Position numbers and translations under genes: made by a program
The notes under the pieces: generated by a model
What the model saw: only the letters and a program-made list of their open reading frames with translations
Told to the model about the DNA's origin: nothing
Databases searched by the model: none
Part shown: positions 45,471 to 53,485 of the stretch, piece by piece
Layout: each line of letters begins with the position of its first letter
Position numbering within the stretch: the stretch's first letter is position 1
Source: Enterococcus plantarum
Lineage (GTDB): Bacteria > Bacillota > Bacilli > Lactobacillales > Enterococcaceae
Assembly: GCF_001730295.1 (NCBI RefSeq)
Contig: NZ_MIKA01000001.1
Location: 1 to 64,000 of the forward strand
DNA: 64,000 bases
Reading direction: 5' to 3'

Positions 45471-45518
45471 GAGGATGTATACAGAACTTGAGAAAGTTTG
45501 TATACATTCTCTTTTTTT
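45471..45518 (+). terminator. Terminator of the Phd-like gene
   Basis: GAG-ATGTATAC-AACTT pairs with AAGTT-GTATACAT-CTC and seven T follow. It also lies just past the end of the convergent minus-strand operon. Confidence 0.88.
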
Positions 45519-45537
45519 GTCGAAATTACCAATCAAT

Positions 45538-46287
45538 TTAGTTGAAATCAATCATATTGCCCCGATACCGCATAGGCAAATGAGAAAGTTGAGTTCGCTC
45601 ATTATGTCGCTCTTGGATCGTAACAGCTTTGAGAAAGGTACGCCAATTTTCTTGGATCATTTGTTCAGATTCTTGACTGTCAACTGTTGGAGGCTCGCTA
45701 TTCTCAATAAAATGTATGTGTCCCTGTTCTATAATTCCGAGTAATCGATGTGTTTCATCGTAAATCATGATCTTTTCTTGCGGATATCTTTGTGCGAAAT
45801 GAGGACATAAGTAGGGCAATGAAAAATGTTTCGGTGTGATGGTACTATACAGTAATGTTCCTACTGATTCAAAACGAATAAAACCCGTAAATAAGTGAAC
45901 TTCTCTAAATAAAGATTTTAAAGATTTTTCTAAGGCTAAAATTGAAGGATGACCTAAATGATTGGTCAGTAAATCTTTGGATTCCAATGCGATTTGAATT
46001 GCATCTAACAAATATCGTTCTTTTTCTTTTAACGAACAATTGAAACCATCAATGATAAACTGAACATTTTCTTTTCTTAAACGTTTGTTTAGACGTTCAT
46101 ACATTTTTTTCGCCAGCGGTTCATCTGTATCTATCCAACGACTGAGAAACAAGTTTTCTACAGCAATATCTTGAGTTAAGATAATGTCAGGAAACTGTTT
46201 TTTAATGAAGGCTTGGTAAACTATCGTCAGAAATCCATAAAAACTACCATCATATTCCCAAATTTCGTTGGTTTCTTCAATGTGCAT
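45538..46287 (-). CDS. Putative DNA metabolism protein, partner of a radical SAM repair protein (TIGR03915-like)
   Basis: A 249-residue protein starting EIWEYDGSFYGFLTIVYQAF, typical of the family that always accompanies a helix-hairpin-helix radical SAM protein. Other parts include FRFESV-like GFIRFESVGTLLYSTITP and LCPHFAQRYPQEKIMIYDE. Its biochemical role is unknown. It overlaps the radical SAM gene by 11 bases, so the two are translated together. A LexA box upstream of that gene places both in the DNA-damage response. Confidence 0.83.
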   Translation of the reverse strand: MHIEETNEIWEYDGSFYGFLTIVYQAFIKKQFPDIILTQDIAVENLFLSRWIDTDEPLAKKMYERLNKRLRKENVQFIIDGFNCSLKEKERYLLDAIQIALESKDLLTNHLGHPSILALEKSLKSLFREVHLFTGFIRFESVGTLLYSTITPKHFSLPYLCPHFAQRYPQEKIMIYDETHRLLGIIEQGHIHFIENSEPPTVDSQESEQMIQENWRTFLKAVTIQERHNERTQLSHLPMRYRGNMIDFN

Positions 46288-47590
46288 AACGAGATTCCTT
46301 TCGCTTTACTGATTCAAAACGTTCGACATCAAATAAAGATAACTGTTCTTGTTTTGATTGGCTGTTTACCTTTTTTAACGTCTCATATTGACGAGATGAA
46401 ATTAAAGAAGTAATGACCCATTCTGGATCATGGATCAATCCAGGCTGAATCGCACCGTTACAACTAACGAAATATTGAGCTCGTTTGATCACTACGCCTA
46501 ATTTTTTTAAATCAGAGAGGTGTAATTGATAATAGTTTCTAGCCTTCAGAATATTAAGTGCGCTTTTAGGGCCGATTCCTGGAATTCGTAATAACTGTTC
46601 ATAAGAAGCAGTCTGAACATCAATTGGAAATTGATCATAATTTTGAACAGCCCAATTGGCTTTGGGGTCTAGATACAAATTAAAATTCGGTTTATCCTCG
46701 GATAAAATTTCATCTGCGGAAAAACGGTAAAATCGCATTAGCCAATCTGCTTGATACAACCGATGTTCTCTTAGTAGAGGAGGATCCGTTGTGATTGCGG
46801 GTAATAAGGAATCTTGATTTACAGGAATGTAAGCAGAGTAATAAACTCTCTTTAATTCATATTTTTTATAAAGGTTTTCAGCAATTTTTACGATTGCATG
46901 ATCATTTTCAGGAGAAGCACCGATAATCATTTGTGTCGATTGACCAGCTGGAACAAAGGGTGCAGGGTTTCGTAAAGCAGGAACTTGAGACATTTCATTT
47001 TTCATATGTGTGATTTGTTTCATGGGTTTGTATAAAGCAAATGGATCTTTATCAGGAGCTAAGATTTTTAAGCTTTCTCTTGAAGGCAATTCTACATTAA
47101 CACTCATTCGGTCAGCTAAAAATCCTAATTCTTCAATCAATTTTTCGTCTGCTCCAGGAATTGCTTTTACATGGATATAGCCTTTGAAGCCTTTTTCATG
47201 TCGTAAAATTTTTAATGTTTTAATTAATAGTTCACTAGTGTAATCAACGTTTTTTATGATAGCTGAGCTTAGAAAAAGTCCCTCAATGTAATTTCGCATA
47301 TAAAAATCCATTGTTAAATCTGCGACTTCCTGTGGTGTAAAGGTGGCTCGTGGAATTGAGTTTGATTTTCTGTTGATGCAATAATGACAATCAAAGATAC
47401 AGGCATTCGTAAATAATAGCTTTAATAGGGACACACATCTGCCATCACTTGTGAAGGAATGGCAGATTCCGGCAGTTGATGTGCTGCCTACTGTGCCTTT
47501 TCTTGTGTTATTCGTCACACCACTGCTAGAACAAGAAACATCATATTTTGCTGATTCAGTAAGAATTTCAATCTTTCTTGATAATTCCAT
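46277..47590 (-). CDS. Putative DNA modification/repair radical SAM protein
   Basis: A 437-residue radical SAM protein (TIGR03916-like). The iron-sulfur motif is CIFDCHYC (about residues 73-80), preceded by CHSFTSDGRCVSLLKLLFTN. The C-terminal helix-hairpin-helix reads LLRIPGIGPKSALNIL (about 345-360), suggesting DNA binding. The ATG at 47590 is chosen because GAGGGATT precedes it and the LexA box lies just upstream; longer readings would run through the promoter. The pair resembles a cryptic DNA-lesion repair system. Confidence 0.87.
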   Translation of the reverse strand: MELSRKIEILTESAKYDVSCSSSGVTNNTRKGTVGSTSTAGICHSFTSDGRCVSLLKLLFTNACIFDCHYCINRKSNSIPRATFTPQEVADLTMDFYMRNYIEGLFLSSAIIKNVDYTSELLIKTLKILRHEKGFKGYIHVKAIPGADEKLIEELGFLADRMSVNVELPSRESLKILAPDKDPFALYKPMKQITHMKNEMSQVPALRNPAPFVPAGQSTQMIIGASPENDHAIVKIAENLYKKYELKRVYYSAYIPVNQDSLLPAITTDPPLLREHRLYQADWLMRFYRFSADEILSEDKPNFNLYLDPKANWAVQNYDQFPIDVQTASYEQLLRIPGIGPKSALNILKARNYYQLHLSDLKKLGVVIKRAQYFVSCNGAIQPGLIHDPEWVITSLISSRQYETLKKVNSQSKQEQLSLFDVERFESVKRKESRYAH

Positions 47591-47618
47591 GTTTAATCCC
47601 TCATTTCTAAATAAGAAC

Positions 47619-47632
47619 AGAACGTATGTTCT
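47619..47632 (-). promoter_or_regulatory. LexA (SOS) box
   Basis: AGAACGTATGTTCT on the plus strand fits the Gram-positive CGAAC-N4-GTTCG-type box. It lies immediately after the -10 of the operon's promoter, ideal for repression. Confidence 0.8.
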
Positions 47633-47633
47633 T

Positions 47634-47662
47634 ATTTTAGCAAGAGCTTTTGTTTTTGTCAA
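47634..47662 (-). promoter_or_regulatory. Promoter of the radical SAM repair operon
   Basis: On the minus strand: TTGACA, 17 bases, TAAAAT, with the LexA box two bases downstream. Confidence 0.82.
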
Positions 47663-47675
47663 AGGGGAAAAAATA

Positions 47676-47718
47676 AAATGACCGGAACACAGAGCGTACG
47701 CCTCGTTCCAGTCATTCT
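47676..47718 (-). terminator. Terminator of the HAD phosphatase gene
   Basis: On the minus strand AATGAC and GGAAC pair with GTTCC and GTCATT; a T-rich run follows. Confidence 0.75.
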
Positions 47719-47721
47719 CTT

Positions 47722-48534
47722 TTATTGATTGTTTAAATCTAAATATCGCTCTAAATAATCGGCTAAACCATCTTCATCATTGGTTTTTTCAGTAATATCA
47801 TTTGCTACGGATTTTATCTTATCTGTTGCATTTTTCATTGCAACGCCCCAACCAACGTAGTCTAGCATTTCTTCATCATTATGTTCATCACCGAACGCAA
47901 TGATGTCTGATCGCTTCACATCCAGATAATTCGCGACTTGTTCTACACCTTTTGCTTTTTGAATACCCTTAGAAACGATTTCTAAAATAGGTGTAGGCCC
48001 ACCCCAAGTTCTAACATCAACATAATCTCCATATTGCTTTATTAGCGAATCAGAAACAGATGCTGCTTGGTCTTTGGACGTTCGAACCATCATAGAAGTT
48101 GGATCTGTAATCAAATTTTTAGCAGTTAAAAGATTGCTTGGAGTAGCTTCTGAAGCAAAGAATGCTGAATCGAAGTAATCCAAACTATCAATGTAAAATG
48201 TTTCTTTATTTTCAGCAGCGACAAAATCAAGATTCAACGCCTTTTTTTGAGCCAAAATATCAAAAACTAAGTCTCTTTGGATTCCCGTTTCTTTTTCATC
48301 TGCCCATTTTTTTTCAGGCATATGAACTAGGGCTCCGTTAAAATTGACCATCGGTGTTGTCAAGCCTAATTGGCGATAAAATTGACCGCTCATTCGATAA
48401 GGACGACCAGTGACGATACTGACATAGTGACCATGCTTCATCGCTTTTTTTAACGCTTTTTCAGTTGTAGGACTGATCAATGACTGTGCATTTAAAGTAG
48501 TACCATCTAAGTCGATTGCAATTAATTTTTTCAA
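47722..48534 (-). CDS. Cof-type HAD-superfamily phosphatase
   Basis: A 270-residue HAD hydrolase of the Cof/YidA group. The catalytic motif is AIDLDGTTLN (about residues 5-14), then the SIVTGRPYRM motif (about 39-48), the cap domain, and the GDEHNDEEML motif (about 217-226) that binds Mg2+. These enzymes dephosphorylate sugar phosphates, FMN or similar small molecules; the substrate here is unknown. It is a single minus-strand gene. Confidence 0.88.
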   Translation of the reverse strand: MKKLIAIDLDGTTLNAQSLISPTTEKALKKAMKHGHYVSIVTGRPYRMSGQFYRQLGLTTPMVNFNGALVHMPEKKWADEKETGIQRDLVFDILAQKKALNLDFVAAENKETFYIDSLDYFDSAFFASEATPSNLLTAKNLITDPTSMMVRTSKDQAASVSDSLIKQYGDYVDVRTWGGPTPILEIVSKGIQKAKGVEQVANYLDVKRSDIIAFGDEHNDEEMLDYVGWGVAMKNATDKIKSVANDITEKTNDEDGLADYLERYLDLNNQ

Positions 48535-48662
48535 AATCGTTCCTCCCGGAAAACTTTCTTTAACCTAGTCTAGCATAAAAAAAAAGAATGACAAGTTTTC
48601 AAGAAAATTTTAGAAAAAAATTATTTTATGATACACTAAATGGAAAAAGGAGTGTGAGGAGT

Positions 48663-49313
48663 TTGACTCAAACGTATCGCTGGCCGTTACGAATAGCGAC
48701 AATCATCTATTGTGTCTACATGTTGTTTTTTTCAAATATGTATCATTTTATGGCACTGAATGTCTTGTTGGCTTATATTCCACTGGAGATAAGTTTTCAT
48801 TTTAAACAGGTCAGTAATCGTCTTTTTATCTTACTAGGGATGTTATGGTTATTGTTTTATCCTAATGCGCCTTATTTGTTCACCGATTTTTTTCATCTCG
48901 AAAAGTTATCGCTTTATCGGGGGATGAACCAAGTTTTTATTCTAAATCTGTCTGATTGGTTTTCTTTTAGTCTATTGACTATAGGAATTTGTGTCTATGG
49001 TCTTTTTGGGATGGCAACAATCTTTACAACATTAAATGAATGTATTCGAAGAAATAGTTTGCACAAAAAATGGCAAGAATTTTTCTTCTTGTTCCTTGTT
49101 ACTATACTATCTAGTGTAGCAATTTTTGTTGGACGATTTGACCGATTACATAGTATCCATCTATTTACGAAACCAGTGCAAACGTTAAAGATTATTTTTT
49201 TTAATTGGTCTTTTGATAAGTTACTGTTTATCTTTTTATTCACTGGGCTTCAACTAATTTTATTGGCCACCATAGTAGGAATAAACAAAATGAAAACGAT
49301 AGATACGTTGTAA
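48663..49313 (+). CDS. DUF1361 membrane protein
   Basis: A protein of about 216 residues with six or so hydrophobic segments. The DUF1361 signature FYPNAPYLFTDFFHLEKLS (about residues 70-90) and FVGRFDRLHS (about 158) are clear. The function of the family is unknown. A TTG at 48663 after AAAAGGAGTGTGAGGAG is the likely start. An upstream in-frame ATG at 48588 would place a TATGAT promoter-like box inside the gene. Confidence 0.78.
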   Translation: MTQTYRWPLRIATIIYCVYMLFFSNMYHFMALNVLLAYIPLEISFHFKQVSNRLFILLGMLWLLFYPNAPYLFTDFFHLEKLSLYRGMNQVFILNLSDWFSFSLLTIGICVYGLFGMATIFTTLNECIRRNSLHKKWQEFFFLFLVTILSSVAIFVGRFDRLHSIHLFTKPVQTLKIIFFNWSFDKLLFIFLFTGLQLILLATIVGINKMKTIDTL

Positions 49314-49321
49314 ACGCTATG

Positions 49322-49350
49322 TTGACAGCGTGTGAGAAAATTGTTACTCT
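49322..49350 (+). promoter_or_regulatory. Promoter of the surface 5'-nucleotidase
   Basis: TTGACA, 17 bases, TACTCT, about 40 bases before the start codon. Confidence 0.6.
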
Positions 49351-49393
49351 TTAGCTAAGTGTGTTTGGAAATAACTAAAAAGGAGCTATAAAG

Positions 49394-51658
49394 ATGAAAA
49401 AGTGGCAAATCACTTTGTTCACTATTTTAAGTACTATCGGGGGAATCAGTACTGTTTTGGAGACTAGCACGATTGCTGGTGCACAAACAGCTAATGAAAT
49501 AGAGCAAAGTAGTCGAGTGGTTGCAAAAGATTCACAAGCTGAAAAAATTCCTTTTCAAATTTTGGGAATCAATGATTTTCATGGGGCGCTTAATACGACG
49601 GGCTCATTCTTTGATGATGCAAACAATAAAGTAGCAAATACAGGAACAGCTCCACTGTTGGCAGGTTATTTGAATCGTGCACAGGAGCAGTTTGAAACTG
49701 TTCATCACGGTGGTCAAACAATACGTGTACAGGCTGGAGATATGGTTGGAGCAAGTCCGGCAAGTTCAGGTCTTCTTCAAGATGAACCGACAGTCAACGT
49801 ATTGAATCAAATGAATTTTTCTGTAGGGACTATAGGGAATCATGAGTTTGATGAAGGACTTCAAGAGTTTAACCGGATTATGATAGGCGAAAATCCCAAA
49901 GATGATCCTTACGGTATTTTAATGGCTTATCCAAGAGCCGCTTCAAAAACTGAGATTGTGATCGGAAATGTTGTAAAAAAGGGGACCCAAGAGATTCCTT
50001 TCGATTGGAAGCCCTATACAATCAAAGAAGTAGGAACCGCAAAAAATAAAGTAAAAGTCGGATTTATTGGTGTGGTCACTACCGAAATTCCTAATTTGGT
50101 TCTAAAGGAACATTATGAATCGTATGATTTTTTAGATGAAGCAGAAACAATTGCTTACTATTCCAGTATACTGAAAGAACAAGGCGTGAATGCGATAATC
50201 GTTTTGGGTCATATCCCTGCCACAAGTAAAGCGAATAAAGTGAATGGGGACGCTGCGGTAATTCTAGAAAAAGTTGATAAAATTTATCCCGAGCATAGTG
50301 TAGATGCCTTTTTTGCAGCACATAATCATCAATATACAAATGGTGTAGTCAACAAAACAAGAGTTGTTCAGTCTACTGCACAAGGAAAAGGTTATGTGGA
50401 CCTACAAGGAACCCTTGATCCTCGAACCAATGATTTTGTCACAACCCCTGAAGCGAAGGTCATGCCAGTTGATCCAGCTGCAAAAGACGCGCCTAAAATT
50501 GACAAAAAAGTTGAGGCAATCGTAAAGGATGCCGAAGAACGTGTAGCAGAGGTCACGAACAAGAAGATTGGAACAGCTAAAGAAAATGGCGCAATCACTC
50601 GTGAACTCAATGCATCAAAAGAATCACCGCTAGGGAATTTAATTACAGATGGTCAAGTTGAGATGGCTAAAGCTCAAGGAATCAATGCAGATTTTGCTAT
50701 GACAAACAACGGTGGTATTCGTGCTGACTTAGTAGTGAATGAAAATCGTGATATTACATGGGGGGCAGCACAGGCAGTACAGCCCTTTGGGAACATCATG
50801 CAAGTGGTCGAAATGACGGGAGCCCAAGTTGAGCAAGTACTGAATGAACAGTATGATGAAGAAGAACGTTATTTCCTACAAATTTCTGGTTTGTCTTATA
50901 CTTATATAGCATCAGAGAATAAAGACCACCCATTTAAAGTTCAAGATATACTTAAAAAAGATGGTACTCCGATTCAAGCAGATCAAACGTATCTTGTTGT
51001 AATCAATGACTTTTTATATGGTGGTGGTGATGGGTTCAAAGGATTTACTGAGGCCAACTTAGTCAATGCTATTAAGCCAGATACAGAAACATTTATTGAC
51101 TATATCGAAAGTAAAGAAGCTGCTGGAGAACTCATTTTAGCATCAGTTGAAAATCGTAAAAAATTAGCAGAACCAGAAAATCAAATTTCAAATGAATCGG
51201 AAGACAAAATCAAAAAAGCAACCATTTTTGATCCATTATATGAAGATGACGAACTTTTGAGAGGTGTAACATTGCCAAATGCGACGATTTTACTCTACGA
51301 TGGTGAATTTCCCCAAGCGAAAACGAGGACAGCAGAGCTTCCAAAAGCCGATTTAACAGGGCAAGCTGATCCAGAAGGTCGAATTAAAATTAACGTTTCT
51401 TCATTAAAACTCCTAGGCAAAAAGAAATTGACTGCGCTAGTATTGGATGAGGCTAAAAATCAAGTAACCTTTCCAATCGAAATTTTACCTAAGAGAGAAA
51501 TCTTTTTAGAAACGACTAATACTACGGACATTTTTGAAACGAAAACTAAAAAAGAATTACCTAAAACGGGTGAAAAACAAACAATCTTACCATTTTTATT
51601 TGGAACACTGACAATAAGTGCGGGTGTTATTATGATGTTAAAAAGGAAAAAACGATAG
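49394..51658 (+). CDS. Cell-wall-anchored 5'-nucleotidase/metallophosphatase
   Basis: A 754-residue surface protein. The signal peptide (about 1-30) is followed by a metallophosphatase domain with GINDFHGAL, QAGDMVGASPASSG, GNHEFDEG and LGHIPA. The C-terminal 5'-nucleotidase domain has SPLGNLITDGQVEMA, NNGGIRADL and FLYGGGDGFKGF. A spacer leads to the sortase signal LPKTGEKQ (LPKTG at about residue 723), a hydrophobic helix and KRKKR tail. Surface nucleotidases release adenosine from nucleotides, for purine salvage or host immune modulation. A purine permease gene follows, which fits salvage. Confidence 0.92.
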   Translation: MKKWQITLFTILSTIGGISTVLETSTIAGAQTANEIEQSSRVVAKDSQAEKIPFQILGINDFHGALNTTGSFFDDANNKVANTGTAPLLAGYLNRAQEQFETVHHGGQTIRVQAGDMVGASPASSGLLQDEPTVNVLNQMNFSVGTIGNHEFDEGLQEFNRIMIGENPKDDPYGILMAYPRAASKTEIVIGNVVKKGTQEIPFDWKPYTIKEVGTAKNKVKVGFIGVVTTEIPNLVLKEHYESYDFLDEAETIAYYSSILKEQGVNAIIVLGHIPATSKANKVNGDAAVILEKVDKIYPEHSVDAFFAAHNHQYTNGVVNKTRVVQSTAQGKGYVDLQGTLDPRTNDFVTTPEAKVMPVDPAAKDAPKIDKKVEAIVKDAEERVAEVTNKKIGTAKENGAITRELNASKESPLGNLITDGQVEMAKAQGINADFAMTNNGGIRADLVVNENRDITWGAAQAVQPFGNIMQVVEMTGAQVEQVLNEQYDEEERYFLQISGLSYTYIASENKDHPFKVQDILKKDGTPIQADQTYLVVINDFLYGGGDGFKGFTEANLVNAIKPDTETFIDYIESKEAAGELILASVENRKKLAEPENQISNESEDKIKKATIFDPLYEDDELLRGVTLPNATILLYDGEFPQAKTRTAELPKADLTGQADPEGRIKINVSSLKLLGKKKLTALVLDEAKNQVTFPIEILPKREIFLETTNTTDIFETKTKKELPKTGEKQTILPFLFGTLTISAGVIMMLKRKKR

Positions 51659-51662
51659 AATG

Positions 51663-51710
51663 AAAAAGCCTTACAGTCGCAATACATAATCTGCTACTGC
51701 AAGGTTTTTT
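51663..51710 (+). terminator. Terminator of the 5'-nucleotidase
   Basis: GCCTT-CAGT pairs with ACTG-AAGGT and a T-run follows. Confidence 0.75.
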
Positions 51711-51782
51711 ATACGCTATCAACAATAATGCGGAGAAACACGAACGATTAATACGAAATTCCGAATAAAAGTTAATAATTTG

Positions 51783-51811
51783 TTGAAATCAATCACACTC
51801 TACCTTATACT
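51783..51811 (+). promoter_or_regulatory. Promoter of the NCS2 permease
   Basis: TTGAAA, 17 bases, TATACT. Three CGAA blocks at 51741-51766 upstream faintly recall PurR boxes. Confidence 0.6.
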
Positions 51812-51823
51812 TTAAAAGTATTC

Positions 51824-51910
51824 ATCAGGGAATCGAAAAATGCACTTATTCATTACAATTAGTTGGCTCAGTAAATAATTTGTTCAATGAGCGAACCGAA
51901 TCATCCTGAT
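51824..51910 (+). promoter_or_regulatory. Structured leader of the NCS2 permease
   Basis: ATCAGG (51824-51829) pairs with CCTGAT (51905-51910) and encloses a hairpin GTT-G-GCTCA / TGAGC-G-AAC (51862-51896). It is not a guanine riboswitch by its conserved bases. Confidence 0.4.
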
Positions 51911-51942
51911 AAAATTTTGTCTAAAGGGAGAGAGTTAATTTC

Positions 51943-53349
51943 ATGGAAAAGTTTTTCAAATTAAAGGAAAACAACACAACTGTTTCAACTGAAATGGTAG
52001 CAGGGGTAACGACATTTTTTGCGATGAGCTATATTTTATTTGTAAATCCATCAATCTTATCCCAAACAGGAATGCCATTTCAAGCGGTATTTTTAGCAAC
52101 AATTATTGCTTCAATTATTGGAACTTTGATCATGGGTCTGTTTGCAAACGTTCCGTATGCTCAGGCACCCGGTATGGGGTTAAACGCTTTTTTTACGTTT
52201 ACAGTCGTTTTTGGTTTAGGCTATACGTGGCAGCAAGCATTAGCAATGGTTTTTATTTGCGGATTAATCAATGTCCTGATCACCGTAACTAAAATCCGTA
52301 AAATGATCATCAAGGCGATACCGGAAAGTATGCAACATGCAATCGGTGGAGGTATTGGAATTTTTGTAGCGTATGTGGGAATTAAAAATGCAAAATTATT
52401 AGACTTTACAATTCAAGCAGAACCTACAAAGGGAATGGTTAATGGCAATAGTATTGTTCCAGCTTTGGGTAACTTTAATAATCCAGAAATTATATTAGCA
52501 ATTATCGGTTTAGTTTTAACTACGGTCTTAGTTGTGTTAAATGTTCGTGGCGCCATTTTGGTTGGTATTGTAGCTACAACAATCATTGCAATCCCGCTAG
52601 GAGTTGTTGATTTGTCAGCAATTGATTGGCAAGCAAATTCTTTAGGGAATTCTATCAGGGAATTAGGAACGACTTTTGGTGCAGCATTTGGTGCTGATGG
52701 AATGCAGTCATTGTTCAATGATGCTTCGAAAATTCCTCAAGTTTTGATGACGGTTATTGCGTTTAGTTTGTCAGATACATTTGATACGATCGGTACTTTT
52801 ATTGGAACAGGTCGTCGTACAGGAATATTTTCTAAAGAAGACGAGTTGGCATTGGAAGACAGTAAAGGTTTTTCTACAAAAATGGATAAAGCCTTATTTG
52901 CAGATGCGATTGCAACATCGATCGGTGCAGTTTTTGGAACATCTAATACTACGACTTATGTAGAAAGTGCGGCAGGGATCGGTGCTGGCGGGCGGACTGG
53001 TTTAACTTCTGTTGTAGTTGCGGCGATGTTCGCTTTAAGCAGTTTGCTTTCACCACTGATTGCGATTGTGCCAGCACAAGCAACTGCTCCAGCTTTGATT
53101 TTAGTGGGTGTAATGATGCTTGCTTCATTTAAAGACATCGAATGGACCGATTTAGAAGAAGCAATTCCAGCGTTTTTTGCCTCTATTTTTATGGGACTAT
53201 GTTATAGCATTTCTTATGGTATTGCTGCAGGATTTATTTTTTATGCAATCGTGAAGGTTGCAAAAGGAAAATTCAGAGAAATTTCACCGATTCTTTGGGT
53301 AGTTAATGCCTTATTTATCTTGAACTTCATTATTTTGGCAATTTTATAA
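51943..53349 (+). CDS. NCS2-family purine permease (AzgA/PbuG-like)
   Basis: A 468-residue permease with 12-14 membrane segments. The start (KLKENNTTVSTEMVAGVTTF, FFAMSYILFVNP) and the motifs APGMGLNAFFTFTVV, IPESMQHAIGGGIGIFVAYVG, SLSDTFDTIGTFIGTG and TTYVESAAGIGAGGRTGLT place it in the AzgA/PbuG branch. Members import hypoxanthine, guanine or adenine with protons. ATG follows AAAGGGAGAG. It lies after a surface 5'-nucleotidase. Confidence 0.92.
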   Translation: MEKFFKLKENNTTVSTEMVAGVTTFFAMSYILFVNPSILSQTGMPFQAVFLATIIASIIGTLIMGLFANVPYAQAPGMGLNAFFTFTVVFGLGYTWQQALAMVFICGLINVLITVTKIRKMIIKAIPESMQHAIGGGIGIFVAYVGIKNAKLLDFTIQAEPTKGMVNGNSIVPALGNFNNPEIILAIIGLVLTTVLVVLNVRGAILVGIVATTIIAIPLGVVDLSAIDWQANSLGNSIRELGTTFGAAFGADGMQSLFNDASKIPQVLMTVIAFSLSDTFDTIGTFIGTGRRTGIFSKEDELALEDSKGFSTKMDKALFADAIATSIGAVFGTSNTTTYVESAAGIGAGGRTGLTSVVVAAMFALSSLLSPLIAIVPAQATAPALILVGVMMLASFKDIEWTDLEEAIPAFFASIFMGLCYSISYGIAAGFIFYAIVKVAKGKFREISPILWVVNALFILNFIILAIL

Positions 53350-53365
53350 GCTACTTTTACTTGAT

Positions 53366-53404
53366 AAAGCCCAACTGTTTTTTTAGACAGTTGGGCTTTT
53401 TTTA
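53366..53404 (+). terminator. Terminator of the NCS2 permease
   Basis: AAAGCCCAACTGT pairs perfectly with ACAGTTGGGCTTT, followed by a T-run. Confidence 0.92.
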
Positions 53405-53423
53405 ATGACTTGCGTAAAATTTT

Positions 53424-53452
53424 TTGAGTGATTAGAATATTTGGAGTATAGT
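53424..53452 (+). promoter_or_regulatory. Promoter of the MFS exporter
   Basis: TTGAGT, 17 bases, TATAGT, about 35 bases before the ATG. Confidence 0.65.
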
Positions 53453-53485
53453 TAATAGTGAAGAACTTGTGAGGTGTGCATTAAG

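Noticed and set aside
51812-51942. Guanine/adenine riboswitch ahead of the NCS2 permease
   Set aside because: The paired loops and conserved core of purine riboswitches are not present.
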